From the NCBI GenBank assembly GCA_022571825.1, contig JACZXC010000018.1, positions 1-16,534 of the forward strand: a stretch of DNA of 16,534 nt, given 5' to 3'. The notes under the pieces are model-generated. The model ran no database searches and was not told the DNA's origin. It saw only the letters and a program-made list of their open reading frames with translations. Positions 1 through 7,023 of the stretch are shown here, piece after piece. Position numbers and translations under genes: made by a program. The number at the start of each line of letters is the position of its first letter. The first letter of the stretch is position 1. Source of the stretch: Myxococcales bacterium. Its GTDB lineage: Bacteria > Myxococcota_A > UBA9160 > SMWR01.

Positions 1-51
1 GACCACGATCCATGTCCCTGGGGAATCCCCGGTCGGGATCCGGAGGCGGCG

Positions 52-540
52 ATGACCGAGCCTCTGCAACGGGTTGGAGCCATCGGCTCCCCGTACAGCC
101 GCAAGATGCGAGCCGTGCTGCGATACCGCCGGATCCCGTTCCACTGGGTCGGGCACGGTTCCTCGGCGCACCAGAAACTGCCGCCGCCTCCGCTTCCGCT
201 GATGCCGGTGCTTCACTTTCCCACGGCGACGGGTACCGAGGCCACCAGCGATTCTACATTCCAGATCCGCCGACTGGAGACGGACTTCAAAGGTCGCCGA
301 GTGATTCCGTCCGATCCGGTCGTTGCCTTCTTCGACTTTTTGATCGAGGACTACGCGGACGAGTGGGTCACGAAGGTGATGTTCCACTACCGCTGGGCCG
401 TTCCGGGGAACGCGGCGAACGCCAAGCGCGCGAGTCCTACCGAGGGCTCACGCCCAGCGACCGCGGTGGGGTGGACGATGTGTTGGCGGGGACGGGCTGC
501 GAGGTGCTCTTCCGCCGATGACGCTCCGCTGCCAAGGTGA
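52..540 (+). pseudogene. Truncated glutathione S-transferase (N-terminal thioredoxin-fold half only)
   Basis: The first ~125 residues look like a GST N-terminal domain. A beta-strand leads into the GSH-site-like GSPYSRKMR (residues 12-20), then comes a PLMPVL segment with the cis-Pro region (49-54), then an STFQIRRLE stretch (68-76) at the usual GSH-contact position. SDPVVAFFDFLIEDYADEW (87-105) begins the linker and first helix of the C-terminal domain. ATG at 52 follows GGAGG at 42-46. After about nt 430 the reading turns into low-complexity Arg/Ala/Ser sequence, and the frame stops at 540. Family members usually run past 200 residues with an all-helical C-terminal domain, which is absent. 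The +2 frame gives another short continuation (RESYRGLTPSD...) ending at 521, so a frameshift or deletion near 420-450 is likely. I infer a decayed gene. A genuinely short single-domain protein is possible but less likely. Confidence 0.6.
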
Positions 541-589
541 GCCCAGCTGTGGTTCGGATTGACAGGGCGGTCGCAGATCTCCCGGCGGA

Positions 590-1312
590 TCAGCCGATGG
601 GAACCTCATCCAGATCCTGGGTCGGCGAGCGTTCCTGCACGAACGACATGATTAGATCCGCTGTCTTTCGGTTCACGCGCAGGAAGCGCAGGGCGACCCC
701 GCGCCGGCCCCGGGAATCGGCCGTGCGGCTCCCGATCACGTCTGCGGAGGGCGAGACCGCGACCGCGGTGTCGGGAAGCTGGAACTCGAGATCCACCTCG
801 GTCCCCTCCGGAAGCGCCTGGTCGATCTCGACGAACATGCCCGAGCGGGAGATATCGCGGCTGGTGCCCTGGAGCGTCCTGCCGTTGGTATGGATCGCCA
901 CCGGCACCTGCATCGAAGTCCGGCCGATCGAGCGGAGTACGGGAACCCGCAGGAAGCGATTGACGGAGATGACCAGTTGGCGCTGGTCAATCGGTTTCGA
1001 GAGAATGTCGTCGGCCCCCGCACGCACCGCCCGGGCGTGGTCGTCGGCAGAGGCGCGGAAGGTCACCAAGATCACCGCGGTATCCGCGAGCCCCGGGTCG
1101 TTCTTGATCTCCTTGCACACGGCGTCGCCGTTCATCTGAGGCAGGTCAAGATCCACCACCGCGACCTCGGGTCGCTCCCGCCGGGCGGCGGCGAGCCCCT
1201 CTTCTCCCGTGCTGGCCGTCACGACCCGGCCCGAGCGGGACAGGACGAAGGACGCCAAGTCCCGGAACATCGCGGCGTCATCGATGACGAGAATCGTCGG
1301 CTGGTCCTTCAC
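590..1312 (-). CDS. Response regulator: receiver domain fused to PilZ (c-di-GMP-binding) domain
   Basis: A 240-residue protein with a CheY-like receiver (about 5-122) and a PilZ domain (about 126-225), with no DNA-binding output. The receiver has the acidic pair D11-D12, phosphoacceptor D54 (VVDLDLP), T84 and K106 (LSKP). The PilZ part carries both c-di-GMP motifs, RxxxR (R127-SIG-R131) and DxSxxG (D153-IS-RSG158), so it is probably binding-competent. The start is GTG at 1312, preceded on the minus strand by GGGGAAG at spacing 3 to the motif end. The same frame stays open upstream to 1591, but that stretch overlaps the dehydrogenase and is low-complexity Arg/Pro/Ser sequence. It lies 151 nt downstream of the dehydrogenase on the same strand. 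No histidine kinase is nearby, so it is an orphan regulator. It likely couples phosphorylation to c-di-GMP-dependent protein-protein output such as motility or surface behaviour. The output is inferred. Confidence 0.88.
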   Translation of the reverse strand: MKDQPTILVIDDAAMFRDLASFVLSRSGRVVTASTGEEGLAAARRERPEVAVVDLDLPQMNGDAVCKEIKNDPGLADTAVILVTFRASADDHARAVRAGADDILSKPIDQRQLVISVNRFLRVPVLRSIGRTSMQVPVAIHTNGRTLQGTSRDISRSGMFVEIDQALPEGTEVDLEFQLPDTAVAVSPSADVIGSRTADSRGRRGVALRFLRVNRKTADLIMSFVQERSPTQDLDEVPIG

Positions 1313-1463
1313 GCTCTTCCCCCCGCCCCGAGCCTGCAGGGCGTGCGCGCCGACCGGAGATTCGGCCGTCAAATGGTATCGACCGGACCGCGCTCCGACG
1401 CAAGGTCCGCAACCGGCCGGTGATCGGGAGTTTTTCGCTTCGACGCAATCGGGCCGGTTCCGC
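1313..1463. other. Intergenic spacer between SDR and receiver-PilZ gene
   Basis: A 151-nt gap between two minus-strand genes, wider than the other junctions of this run. On the minus strand a TTGACG occurs at 1372-1367, but no A/T-rich -10 follows at normal spacing, so no promoter can be called. ACCGGCC and GGCCGGT lie in opposite orientation around a long loop near 1413-1454. In DNA this GC-rich that could be chance. The width leaves room for a separate promoter for the regulator gene. Confidence 0.35.
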
Positions 1464-2216
1464 TCAGGAGAGCGTTCCGCCGTCAACCCGGATCTGCTCA
1501 CCGTTGATGTGCGCGCCATCTTCGCTGGCGAGCATGGCGATGACCCCGGCCACGGCTTCGGGCCCGCGCGGTCTGTCGAGTGCCATCGCACGGGTGATCA
1601 GCTTGGGATCAATTTTCTCCGGTAGCCCGGCGGCCCCCCGGGTCATCGGTGTCTTGATCGAGCCCGGACACACCGCGTTGGCCCGCACACCCCGCCGTCC
1701 GTACTCGATGGCGAGGGAGTAGGTCAGGCCGAGGACGCCGGCCTTGGAGGCGCCGTACGCGGCGCCATAGGCGAGCCCCGCCAGCGCCGACGTGGACGAC
1801 GTGTTCACGATGTTTCCGCCCGATTCCAGCAGATGCGGAATCGCCGCCTTGCACATCAGAAAGGTGCCGGTCAGGTTGACATCGAGGATGCGGTTCCAGT
1901 CCGCGATATCGATCTCGTCGAAGTAATCGAATCGCAGGATGCCGGCGATGTTGCAGAGCACGTCGAGGCGACCAAAGCGGTCGACGCATGCCCGCACGCA
2001 GGCGTCGGACTCCCCGGGGTCGCTCACGTCGCAGACGCGAGCTTCTGCTTCCGCTCCGAGTTCGACGGCCGACTTGGCCGTGAGCTTCACTTCCTCGGAC
2101 TGCACGTCGGTGCAGAAGACCTTCGCACCCTCGTCGGCGAAGCGCAGGGCCGTGGCCCGCCCGATGCCGGATGCCGCCCCCGTGACGAGGGCGACTTTGC
2201 CGCCGAAGCGTTTCAT
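1464..2216 (-). CDS. Short-chain dehydrogenase/reductase (classical SDR, NAD-type)
   Basis: At 250 residues this is the normal length of a classical SDR. It has the cofactor motif TGAASGIG (12-19), an acidic D37 at the end of beta-2 that favours NAD(H) over NADP(H), and CDV (62-64) for the adenine ring. The structural NNAG motif appears as N89-IAG. The catalytic tetrad is N114, S141, Y154 and K158 (YGASK), followed by CPG (183-185) and a C-terminal NGEQIRVDGG typical of the FabG/glucose-dehydrogenase branch. It is a cytosolic oxidoreductase acting on an alcohol or ketone. The substrate cannot be read from sequence. ATG at 2216 overlaps the upstream stop by one base (TGATG), which suggests translational coupling to the ferritin-like gene. 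Together with the crotonase two genes further upstream, it fits an acyl-CoA or alcohol oxidation role. That assignment is inference. Confidence 0.92.
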   Translation of the reverse strand: MKRFGGKVALVTGAASGIGRATALRFADEGAKVFCTDVQSEEVKLTAKSAVELGAEAEARVCDVSDPGESDACVRACVDRFGRLDVLCNIAGILRFDYFDEIDIADWNRILDVNLTGTFLMCKAAIPHLLESGGNIVNTSSTSALAGLAYGAAYGASKAGVLGLTYSLAIEYGRRGVRANAVCPGSIKTPMTRGAAGLPEKIDPKLITRAMALDRPRGPEAVAGVIAMLASEDGAHINGEQIRVDGGTLS

Positions 2217-2893
2217 CAGAGGCTTCCCGCTTTCAGCTCACCCGTGACGCCGCCGCAGAGGTGAAGCGCCCGGGTCAGCTCTTGGTTTCGTTCCCTTCGG
2301 CGTTCGCGCTTGGGATCGGTGTCGCAGAGCCGGTCCAGAACCTCGGTTCCCCACGCGACGTGACGGCGCTCCTTGCGCACGATGTCGTCGAGGATCTCGA
2401 TGGTGGGCGCGTCTGCGATCTGATCCGTCTGCCGCATCGTGTTCTCATAGGTCTCGATCAGGTGGGGCTTGAGCACGTTGAACACGCCCGCGAGCTTTTC
2501 GATCGATTCGTCCGGCAGCTCGGGGCGCGCCAGCTCCTGGATGAAATCGGCAAAGCCCTGGTTCGGAGACTCCGAGGTCTGCATGGCCCTGCGCCCGCAG
2601 CGCAGCTCGGGCAACCGCTGGCCCAGGAGGTTCGCGGCCTGGGCCGTCTCCCAGATGACCTTTCCCAGACCCGTCTTCACGGGGATTTCCGGAATGGTCG
2701 CCAGCCATCCTCCCAGCATCAGCATCGTCCACTCTTCCGCGTAGCGGAAGTTGCGAATGCGCCGGGCCGTGGACTCGACGTCCCAACGCCCGTGTAGCTC
2801 GCGCAGGTCGGCGGGAACCTCGAATGCACCATACGGGGCGAAGCTGGTGCGCTCGTCGGGTCCCATGCCGGGAACCTGTCTCGCCTCACTCAT
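2216..2893 (-). CDS. Hypothetical helical protein, possible ferritin-like fold
   Basis: A 225-residue, mostly helical, soluble protein that I do not recognise as a named family. Its helices carry Glu/His residues spaced like a four-helix carboxylate bundle: AEEW (E53/E54), WETAQAANLL (E82), IETYENTMRQ (E147, E150) and a late ERRHVAWG (E175, H178) resembling the ExxH of diiron ferritin-like proteins. An ExxH is not obvious in the first helix pair, so metal binding is unproven. The C-terminus is charged (KRERRRER) and may be a flexible tail. ATG at 2893 lies in a 4-nt ATGA overlap with the upstream glycosyltransferase stop, and its own stop shares one base with the SDR start, so it is locked into the operon. 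It could be a small oxygenase, oxidase or metal-storage protein, or a helical scaffold. Confidence 0.72.
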   Translation of the reverse strand: MSEARQVPGMGPDERTSFAPYGAFEVPADLRELHGRWDVESTARRIRNFRYAEEWTMLMLGGWLATIPEIPVKTGLGKVIWETAQAANLLGQRLPELRCGRRAMQTSESPNQGFADFIQELARPELPDESIEKLAGVFNVLKPHLIETYENTMRQTDQIADAPTIEILDDIVRKERRHVAWGTEVLDRLCDTDPKRERRRERNQELTRALHLCGGVTGELKAGSL

Positions 2894-4647
2894 CTCGCGA
2901 CCTCGTCTGCACGCGTGCGCGCCCCGAAATGCTCGTGAAGGAGCTGCGCGGTCCGCTCTCCTGCGTTTCCACCGCGGAAGGCCAGATCTTCCTTCGCCGC
3001 CGATCGCGGGTCAAGCCCGGGGTCGCCGGTCTTCGGATCGGACAGATGGTTGCGCGGGAACATCAGCATCCAGCGCCGGCGGGGCCCGCGGCCCTGGTAC
3101 CGCTCTTCCACCCATCGGGCCAGGTGAGGCGCCGTGCGGCGGATCGAGCGCGAAGGCATGCCATCGAAGGGCTGCTCGGGCCAGATCACCGCGGCCGGCG
3201 GCGACTGCTCGAGATGCGCGAGAAACTCGAGCTCCTCCCCCTCGTCGAGAAATGTTCCAGGCATGAGTACGTCGAAGTAGCCCGGGCCGCTGCGCTCGGC
3301 CAACACATGGAACAGGGGCGACGGGCTCAGATTCAGTACCTGTTCTCCGGGCCGGGTCGACCGCCGAAGCGCCGCCACGACGCGATCGATGTCCAGGGCC
3401 TTGGACCTCGACGAGATCGCGACGGAGCCGTTCAGCGTATGCAAGGGATGGCGCCCGCGCCGCGCCGGATCCAGGTACAGGTCGGAGCCCAGCAGAAAGA
3501 TCCACGCGCCGAGTGCGACGGCGACGATCGCCATCTCGGCTCGCCCGCGCAGGGTCGGGTCGGCGAGCCGCGGCACGGCCGCGAAGCCCTTGCTCAGCCC
3601 GTGCGCCAGCAGCAGGCAGATCGGGGGAATCGCAGACACCAGATGACTCTCGTCCGATCGCCCCAGGGTGCGCAGGAAGTAGAGGCCACCCCAGACGACG
3701 ACGGCCAGCAACAGCGCGTGGGGGAACGGCGCACGCCGGACCCGCGAGCGGATCCACAGGGTGAGCAAGGTCGCGGCGTAGGCCAGGTAGAGAGCGGCGT
3801 ACAACCGATATTGCAGGGCGACGAACCAACGCAGGATCTGTTGGCGGTCCCACGCGGCCGGGAGCGCCAGTTCCGGCACGGGCAGGCTCTGGGCCGACTG
3901 CAGACCCACGACGCGGGTGATGACTTCGCGCCAGATCACGTCGACACCCGGGTCCGTCGCGAGCCAGACGACGCACGGAGCGATCGCGGCCAGCAGCCCC
4001 GCCCCGTACCAGCCCCCGTCGCGGAGCCAGCTTCGCCAGTTTCGATCGGCGCTCACGGTTGCGATGCCCACAGCGCAGCTGACGGCAAAGGCGGGAGTGA
4101 GACGAAAACACAGCGCGATCCCCGCGCACACACCCGCCGGCAGCATCCAGAGGGGGTTCCCGGTGCGCAGCCTTCGTCCGAAGAGCAACAGGGTCAGGAC
4201 ACTGAAAACCAGGTAGCGATACCCGAACAGATAGTGCGCCAGGTGGCCGCGGGGGGAGGCCACGGCCAGCAGGGCGGCGGCGAGCCAGGCGAAAGATGCC
4301 GGCATCAAGCGCCGACCCAGCAGGTAGAGGGCGGCACACAGCGACACGTTGAACGCCGCGTACACGAATCGCGCGCCGATCACGCCGGGCGGATCGATCG
4401 CGTAGGCGACCCACGCCGCCAGCAGGTGGCCGGGGGGAAAGGCGAAGAACGTGTCTCGGTAGAGAGCGCCTCCCTCGTGGAGCCGCATGGCCGCGTAGAG
4501 GGGCCAACCTTCGTCGAACAGCCAGGCGATCCCATGGTGCAGGAACAGGGATTCGTATGCGATGCTGCCGGACAGGAGCAGAGGCAGATGCCACCACCCC
4601 GGCTCCCGCCCGCGGCGTCGGGGCACGACTGAGGCCTGAGCGGGCAA
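2890..4647 (-). CDS. GT-C type membrane glycosyltransferase (GT39/PMT-like)
   Basis: A 585-residue integral membrane protein with about ten hydrophobic segments between residues 20 and 390, followed by a ~190-residue soluble C-terminal domain. After the first membrane segment is the acidic loop motif LFDEGWPLYAAMRL (D45, E46), the hallmark position of the catalytic Asp/Glu in GT-C lipid-phosphate-sugar transferases. YRDTFFAFPPGH (63-74) and GRSDESH (329-335) are further loop motifs of this superfamily. Such enzymes use polyprenyl-phosphate sugars on the outer face of the inner membrane. The acceptor is unknown. The start is probably TTG at 4647, with GGGGGGA at 4662-4656, spacing 8. GTG at 4626 is in frame but has a weak ribosome site. 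It lies 24 nt after the crotonase gene and overlaps the next gene by 4 nt. No other glycan genes are adjacent. Confidence 0.8.
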   Translation of the reverse strand: MPAQASVVPRRRGREPGWWHLPLLLSGSIAYESLFLHHGIAWLFDEGWPLYAAMRLHEGGALYRDTFFAFPPGHLLAAWVAYAIDPPGVIGARFVYAAFNVSLCAALYLLGRRLMPASFAWLAAALLAVASPRGHLAHYLFGYRYLVFSVLTLLLFGRRLRTGNPLWMLPAGVCAGIALCFRLTPAFAVSCAVGIATVSADRNWRSWLRDGGWYGAGLLAAIAPCVVWLATDPGVDVIWREVITRVVGLQSAQSLPVPELALPAAWDRQQILRWFVALQYRLYAALYLAYAATLLTLWIRSRVRRAPFPHALLLAVVVWGGLYFLRTLGRSDESHLVSAIPPICLLLAHGLSKGFAAVPRLADPTLRGRAEMAIVAVALGAWIFLLGSDLYLDPARRGRHPLHTLNGSVAISSRSKALDIDRVVAALRRSTRPGEQVLNLSPSPLFHVLAERSGPGYFDVLMPGTFLDEGEELEFLAHLEQSPPAAVIWPEQPFDGMPSRSIRRTAPHLARWVEERYQGRGPRRRWMLMFPRNHLSDPKTGDPGLDPRSAAKEDLAFRGGNAGERTAQLLHEHFGARTRADEVAR

Positions 4648-4654
4648 GCAGCGG

Positions 4655-4662
4655 ATCCCCCC
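4655..4662 (-). promoter_or_regulatory. Ribosome binding site supporting a TTG start
   Basis: On the minus strand GGGGGGAT ends 7-8 nt before TTG at 4647-4645. It favours this TTG over the in-frame GTG at 4626, whose upstream sequence lacks a purine-rich match to the 16S tail. It is the only likely TTG start in the window. Confidence 0.5.
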
Positions 4663-4671
4663 GGTCTTTCG

Positions 4672-5379
4672 CTAGGCCGACGGCCCCCGGGTCATCTTCA
4701 GCATGTCGTCTTCCAGGGTTTCCCGGATCCCGGCGATGGCGGCGGCCCGAGTGCTCGACTTGGTGGTCGCGAAGGCGGGCTGGGGAAGCCGGGCCAGGCG
4801 CGTCGCCTCATCCAGGGCGGTGTCGAAGAGGGAATCGGGGCGCACCGCGCGATCCAGGTAGCCTGCATCGATCGCCGCGTCGGGGGCGTAGAGTTCACCC
4901 TGGATGGTGGCGCGCTGGAAATGGCGCTTCGACAAGCGCTGGCGCGCCAACTCGATGGCGAAGATCGGCAGCGCCATTCCCAGAGCCACTTCGTTGAGGC
5001 CGATCTTGAAATTCCCCTGGGCACCGATGCGCGCGTCGGAGGAGAGCAGCACCAAGGCCCCGGCGGCGACCGCGTGGCCGGTGCACGCGATGACGATGGG
5101 TTGGGGAAATTCGAACATTCGGAGGAAGAGCTCGGCGCCGGCGGTGACGAGTCCGCGGACGGCGTCGCCGCCGGATCGCATCACCGCGAGGTCGAAGCCA
5201 CCGGAGAAACGACCCGGGCGCCCCACCCAGAGCACCGCCTTTGCCTCCTTGTCGGCCCGATCCAGGAGCCGGTGGAGCTGCGCGATGGCCCCGTGTCCCA
5301 ACGCGTTGGCCTTGCCGTCGTCGAAATGGAACACGGCCACCGCGTCTCGAAGCTGGTAGCGAATCGCATCTTCCGCCAT
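4672..5379 (-). CDS. Crotonase/enoyl-CoA hydratase family protein (PRK06213-like)
   Basis: A 235-residue crotonase-fold protein. Its short N-terminus, GRPGRFSGGFDLAVM (53-67), CTGHAVAAGALVLLSSD (99-115) and FKIGLNEVALGM (124-135) match my memory of the short PRK06213 enoyl-CoA hydratase group. FSGGFDL and the GHAVAAG segment form the oxyanion-hole regions that hold the acyl-CoA thioester. Of the two hydratase glutamates, the second is present as E130 (rat E164 equivalent), but the first (rat E144 equivalent) is replaced by L109. The true reaction may therefore be isomerisation, hydrolysis or another CoA chemistry rather than simple hydration. ATG at 5379 follows GAGGAA at good spacing, 22 nt downstream of the protease gene. 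With the downstream SDR it could contribute to beta-oxidation-like metabolism. Family assignment is firm; the reaction is uncertain. Confidence 0.9.
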   Translation of the reverse strand: MAEDAIRYQLRDAVAVFHFDDGKANALGHGAIAQLHRLLDRADKEAKAVLWVGRPGRFSGGFDLAVMRSGGDAVRGLVTAGAELFLRMFEFPQPIVIACTGHAVAAGALVLLSSDARIGAQGNFKIGLNEVALGMALPIFAIELARQRLSKRHFQRATIQGELYAPDAAIDAGYLDRAVRPDSLFDTALDEATRLARLPQPAFATTKSSTRAAAIAGIRETLEDDMLKMTRGPSA

Positions 5380-5401
5380 GGTGGATTCTTCCTCGACCTG
5401 T

Positions 5402-6508
5402 TCACCGCGATCCCGTCTTCGACGGCCCGCGTTGGCGCTGTCGGCGCAGATAGAGTAGCGGCACCGCGATCAACGCCAGCTCGGCCCCGAGCCCGCAGCC
5501 CGAGTTCGGAGCCTCCGACACCTGCCAGGCGTTGCCGCAGGTCGGGTCCAGCAGGTCGATCAAGCCATCCCCGTCGTTGTCGACCCCGTCGTCGCATTCG
5601 GGTGCCTCGGTGAACCAGTCCGGGTCTCGGCATCCCGGGTCGCTTCCGGCGTCGATGAATCCGTCGCCATCGTTGTCGACTCCATCGTTGCAGGGCGGAC
5701 AGTCGGGAAAGCAGGCCGGATACACGACCGGAACGATCTGATCCCGGTAGTCGGGGTAGGAGAGATCCGCCGCGAAGGTCCGGTTGGTGTAGACGGCGGA
5801 GTTGATTGGCTGACTCGCGCTCTGCTCCCGGGCAAACATGATTCCGGCCAGCTCCCAGACGTCCGCGTTGCCCGCATTCTTGACGAATACCGCACCCCCC
5901 GAGTCGCCGTTGGCGGCCTGACACTCATGGGGGGTGGGCAACCCCTGGTCGAACTCCGTGGTGAAGGACTGGGTATTGGCGGAGCTGACGAACAATAGTG
6001 ATTTGATCCGGTTGGTCCCCCAGCGGATGGTTTTCCCTACGGTGCTCCACAGGTAGCCATCGTCCTGATTCGGGGGCGGGAATACGCTGATCGGGTCCCC
6101 TGCGTGAGCGCCGAAGCCGATCATGACGACGTCGGTCGTATTGGTCGCCGGGTCCGGCAGCGGATCCGAGCGAATGCGCAGCGGCGGCCGATCGAGCCAG
6201 GGCGTGATCTGGAAGATTCGAAGGTCGGCATCGTTCGAGAAGTCGTGGGCGATGACGATATCGGATCCCGGGACGAGGGTGTGGGTGACCCCGTTGAAGA
6301 TCACGTCGCCCAGGGGCACATGCTTGGCCGTGATCACCCAGCCGTAGCCGAGATAGATGCCGGTTTCCACGCCGAGCCTCCCGGCGTTGTCGAAGCCGGG
6401 GTCGTCGGCGGGCGGGGTGGAGTTGAGCGCCAACGAGTCGATGACCAGCGCCGGAGCCGGAAGCGCGAGAAGGACGCCGATCAAGAGGGTGGGAAGCGGT
6501 CGGATCAC
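5402..6508 (-). CDS. Secreted trypsin-like serine protease with Ca-binding repeats and C-terminal sorting tail
   Basis: A 368-residue exported protein. Residues 1-20 form a signal peptide (Arg, then LLIGVLLALPAPA). A trypsin-like (S1 fold) domain spans about 25-260 with catalytic H63 (ITAKH), D95 (NDADLRIFQI) and S203 (NGDSGG). Two Asp-rich repeats of the C-x-DGVDNDGDG-x-ID type follow (273-286 and 305-318) and resemble thrombospondin type 3/dockerin-like calcium loops. The last 30 residues have an SGCGLG motif (C338), a hydrophobic stretch (about 341-354) and an Arg cluster (355-360), a tripartite C-terminal anchoring signal like MYXO-CTERM. The protease is probably exported by Sec, processed and displayed on the outer surface. 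The start is GTG at 6508 with GAGGAGG upstream. It is the first gene of the minus-strand run, facing the NfeD operon. Substrate unknown. Confidence 0.85.
   Translation of the reverse strand: MIRPLPTLLIGVLLALPAPALVIDSLALNSTPPADDPGFDNAGRLGVETGIYLGYGWVITAKHVPLGDVIFNGVTHTLVPGSDIVIAHDFSNDADLRIFQITPWLDRPPLRIRSDPLPDPATNTTDVVMIGFGAHAGDPISVFPPPNQDDGYLWSTVGKTIRWGTNRIKSLLFVSSANTQSFTTEFDQGLPTPHECQAANGDSGGAVFVKNAGNADVWELAGIMFAREQSASQPINSAVYTNRTFAADLSYPDYRDQIVPVVYPACFPDCPPCNDGVDNDGDGFIDAGSDPGCRDPDWFTEAPECDDGVDNDGDGLIDLLDPTCGNAWQVSEAPNSGCGLGAELALIAVPLLYLRRQRQRGPSKTGSR
5555..5596 (-). repeat. Asp-rich calcium-loop coding repeat, copy 2
   Basis: This segment encodes C-DDGVDNDGDGLID (protease residues 305-318). 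It matches copy 1 at 12 of 14 residues and is followed by DPTC, as copy 1 is followed by DPGC, so the cysteines may close a disulfide loop around the calcium site. Confidence 0.75.
5651..5692 (-). repeat. Asp-rich calcium-loop coding repeat, copy 1
   Basis: This segment encodes C-NDGVDNDGDGFID (protease residues 273-286), with Asp/Asn at alternating positions as in DxDxDG calcium loops. The two copies start 32 residues apart and separate the protease domain from the C-terminal anchor. Confidence 0.75.
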
Positions 6509-6603
6509 CGGAGGCCTCCTCGGGCCCCATCATGGCATACCCGGCCGTCGTCGTCCGGGTCGCCCGACGGGCGCGCGGGGGCGAGATGTGAAAGATTCAT
6601 CGG
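6509..6603. promoter_or_regulatory. Divergent intergenic region with a small inverted repeat
   Basis: These 95 nt separate the GTG start of the protease (minus) from the GTG start of the NfeD gene (plus), so promoters for both operons are expected here. A perfect 6-bp inverted repeat, ACCCGG at 6539-6544 and CCGGGT at 6555-6560 with a 10-nt spacer, is centred in it and could be a shared operator. No clear -35/-10 pair is visible on either strand. In DNA this GC-rich a 6-bp dyad is weak evidence. Confidence 0.35.
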
Positions 6604-7023
6604 GTGGCGCGGAACCCCCACGGACGGATCTGGGTGATCGGAAAGTACGCGCTCCTCCAGGTGCCGGGCGCCATCGTGGTGGGGGCACTGCTGGGGGTCG
6701 GGGTGAGCTGGTGGGATCTGGACCCGCGCGTTGCCGCGGGGATCTTCGCGCTCTGGCTTCTGAAAGACGCGCTCCTGTTCCCCGTGCTCCGGATTGCCTA
6801 TGAGACCGACGGGGGCCGCGGCGGTCCCGGCAACCTGATCGGGGCTCGGGGCATCGCGATCCAGGTGTTGGCTCCCGAGGGCTACGTTCGGGTGGGCGCG
6901 GAGCGGTGGCGGGCCCGGGTGCTCCGCGGCCGCGAGTCGGTTCCGGCCGGCGCCGCCGTGCGGGTACAGGCGGTAGAGGGCCTGACCCTCGTCGTCGAGC
7001 GCGATGCGGGAGAGACGTCGTGA
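6604..7023 (+). CDS. Short NfeD-family membrane protein
   Basis: A 139-residue protein with two N-terminal membrane segments (about 12-34 and 42-62), then a cytoplasmic beta-barrel of the NfeD C-terminal OB-fold type (about 78-135). That region shows IGARGIAIQVLAPEGYVRV, an ERWRARV segment, a PAGAAVRV turn and VEGLTLVVE. Short NfeD proteins lack the ClpP-like protease domain of long forms, and they usually partner with SPFH/stomatin proteins in membrane-domain organisation. No SPFH gene is visible here. The start is GTG at 6604, the first start codon after an in-frame stop at 6589. The ribosome site is weak. The stop overlaps the next gene's GTG by 4 nt (GTGA), so its partner here may be the alpha/beta hydrolase. 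Confidence 0.85.
   Translation: MARNPHGRIWVIGKYALLQVPGAIVVGALLGVGVSWWDLDPRVAAGIFALWLLKDALLFPVLRIAYETDGGRGGPGNLIGARGIAIQVLAPEGYVRVGAERWRARVLRGRESVPAGAAVRVQAVEGLTLVVERDAGETS

Noticed and set aside
1344..1372. TTGACG on the minus strand as a -35 box for the receiver-PilZ gene
   Set aside because: The expected -10 position is all G/C (GCGCGC-like), so a sigma-70 promoter call is not supported.
2824..4632. 602-codon open frame on the plus strand, antisense to the GT-C glycosyltransferase
   Set aside because: Its sequence is Arg/Gln/Gly/His-rich without domain signatures, as expected for the complement of GC-rich coding DNA. The minus strand here has a clear membrane protein with motifs and operon junctions.
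5555..5692. Repeated GTTGTCGAC-containing segments considered as a CRISPR-like or tandem DNA repeat
   Set aside because: There are only two copies, they are in frame, and they encode the calcium-loop motif of the protease. Similarity follows from protein sequence, not from an array.
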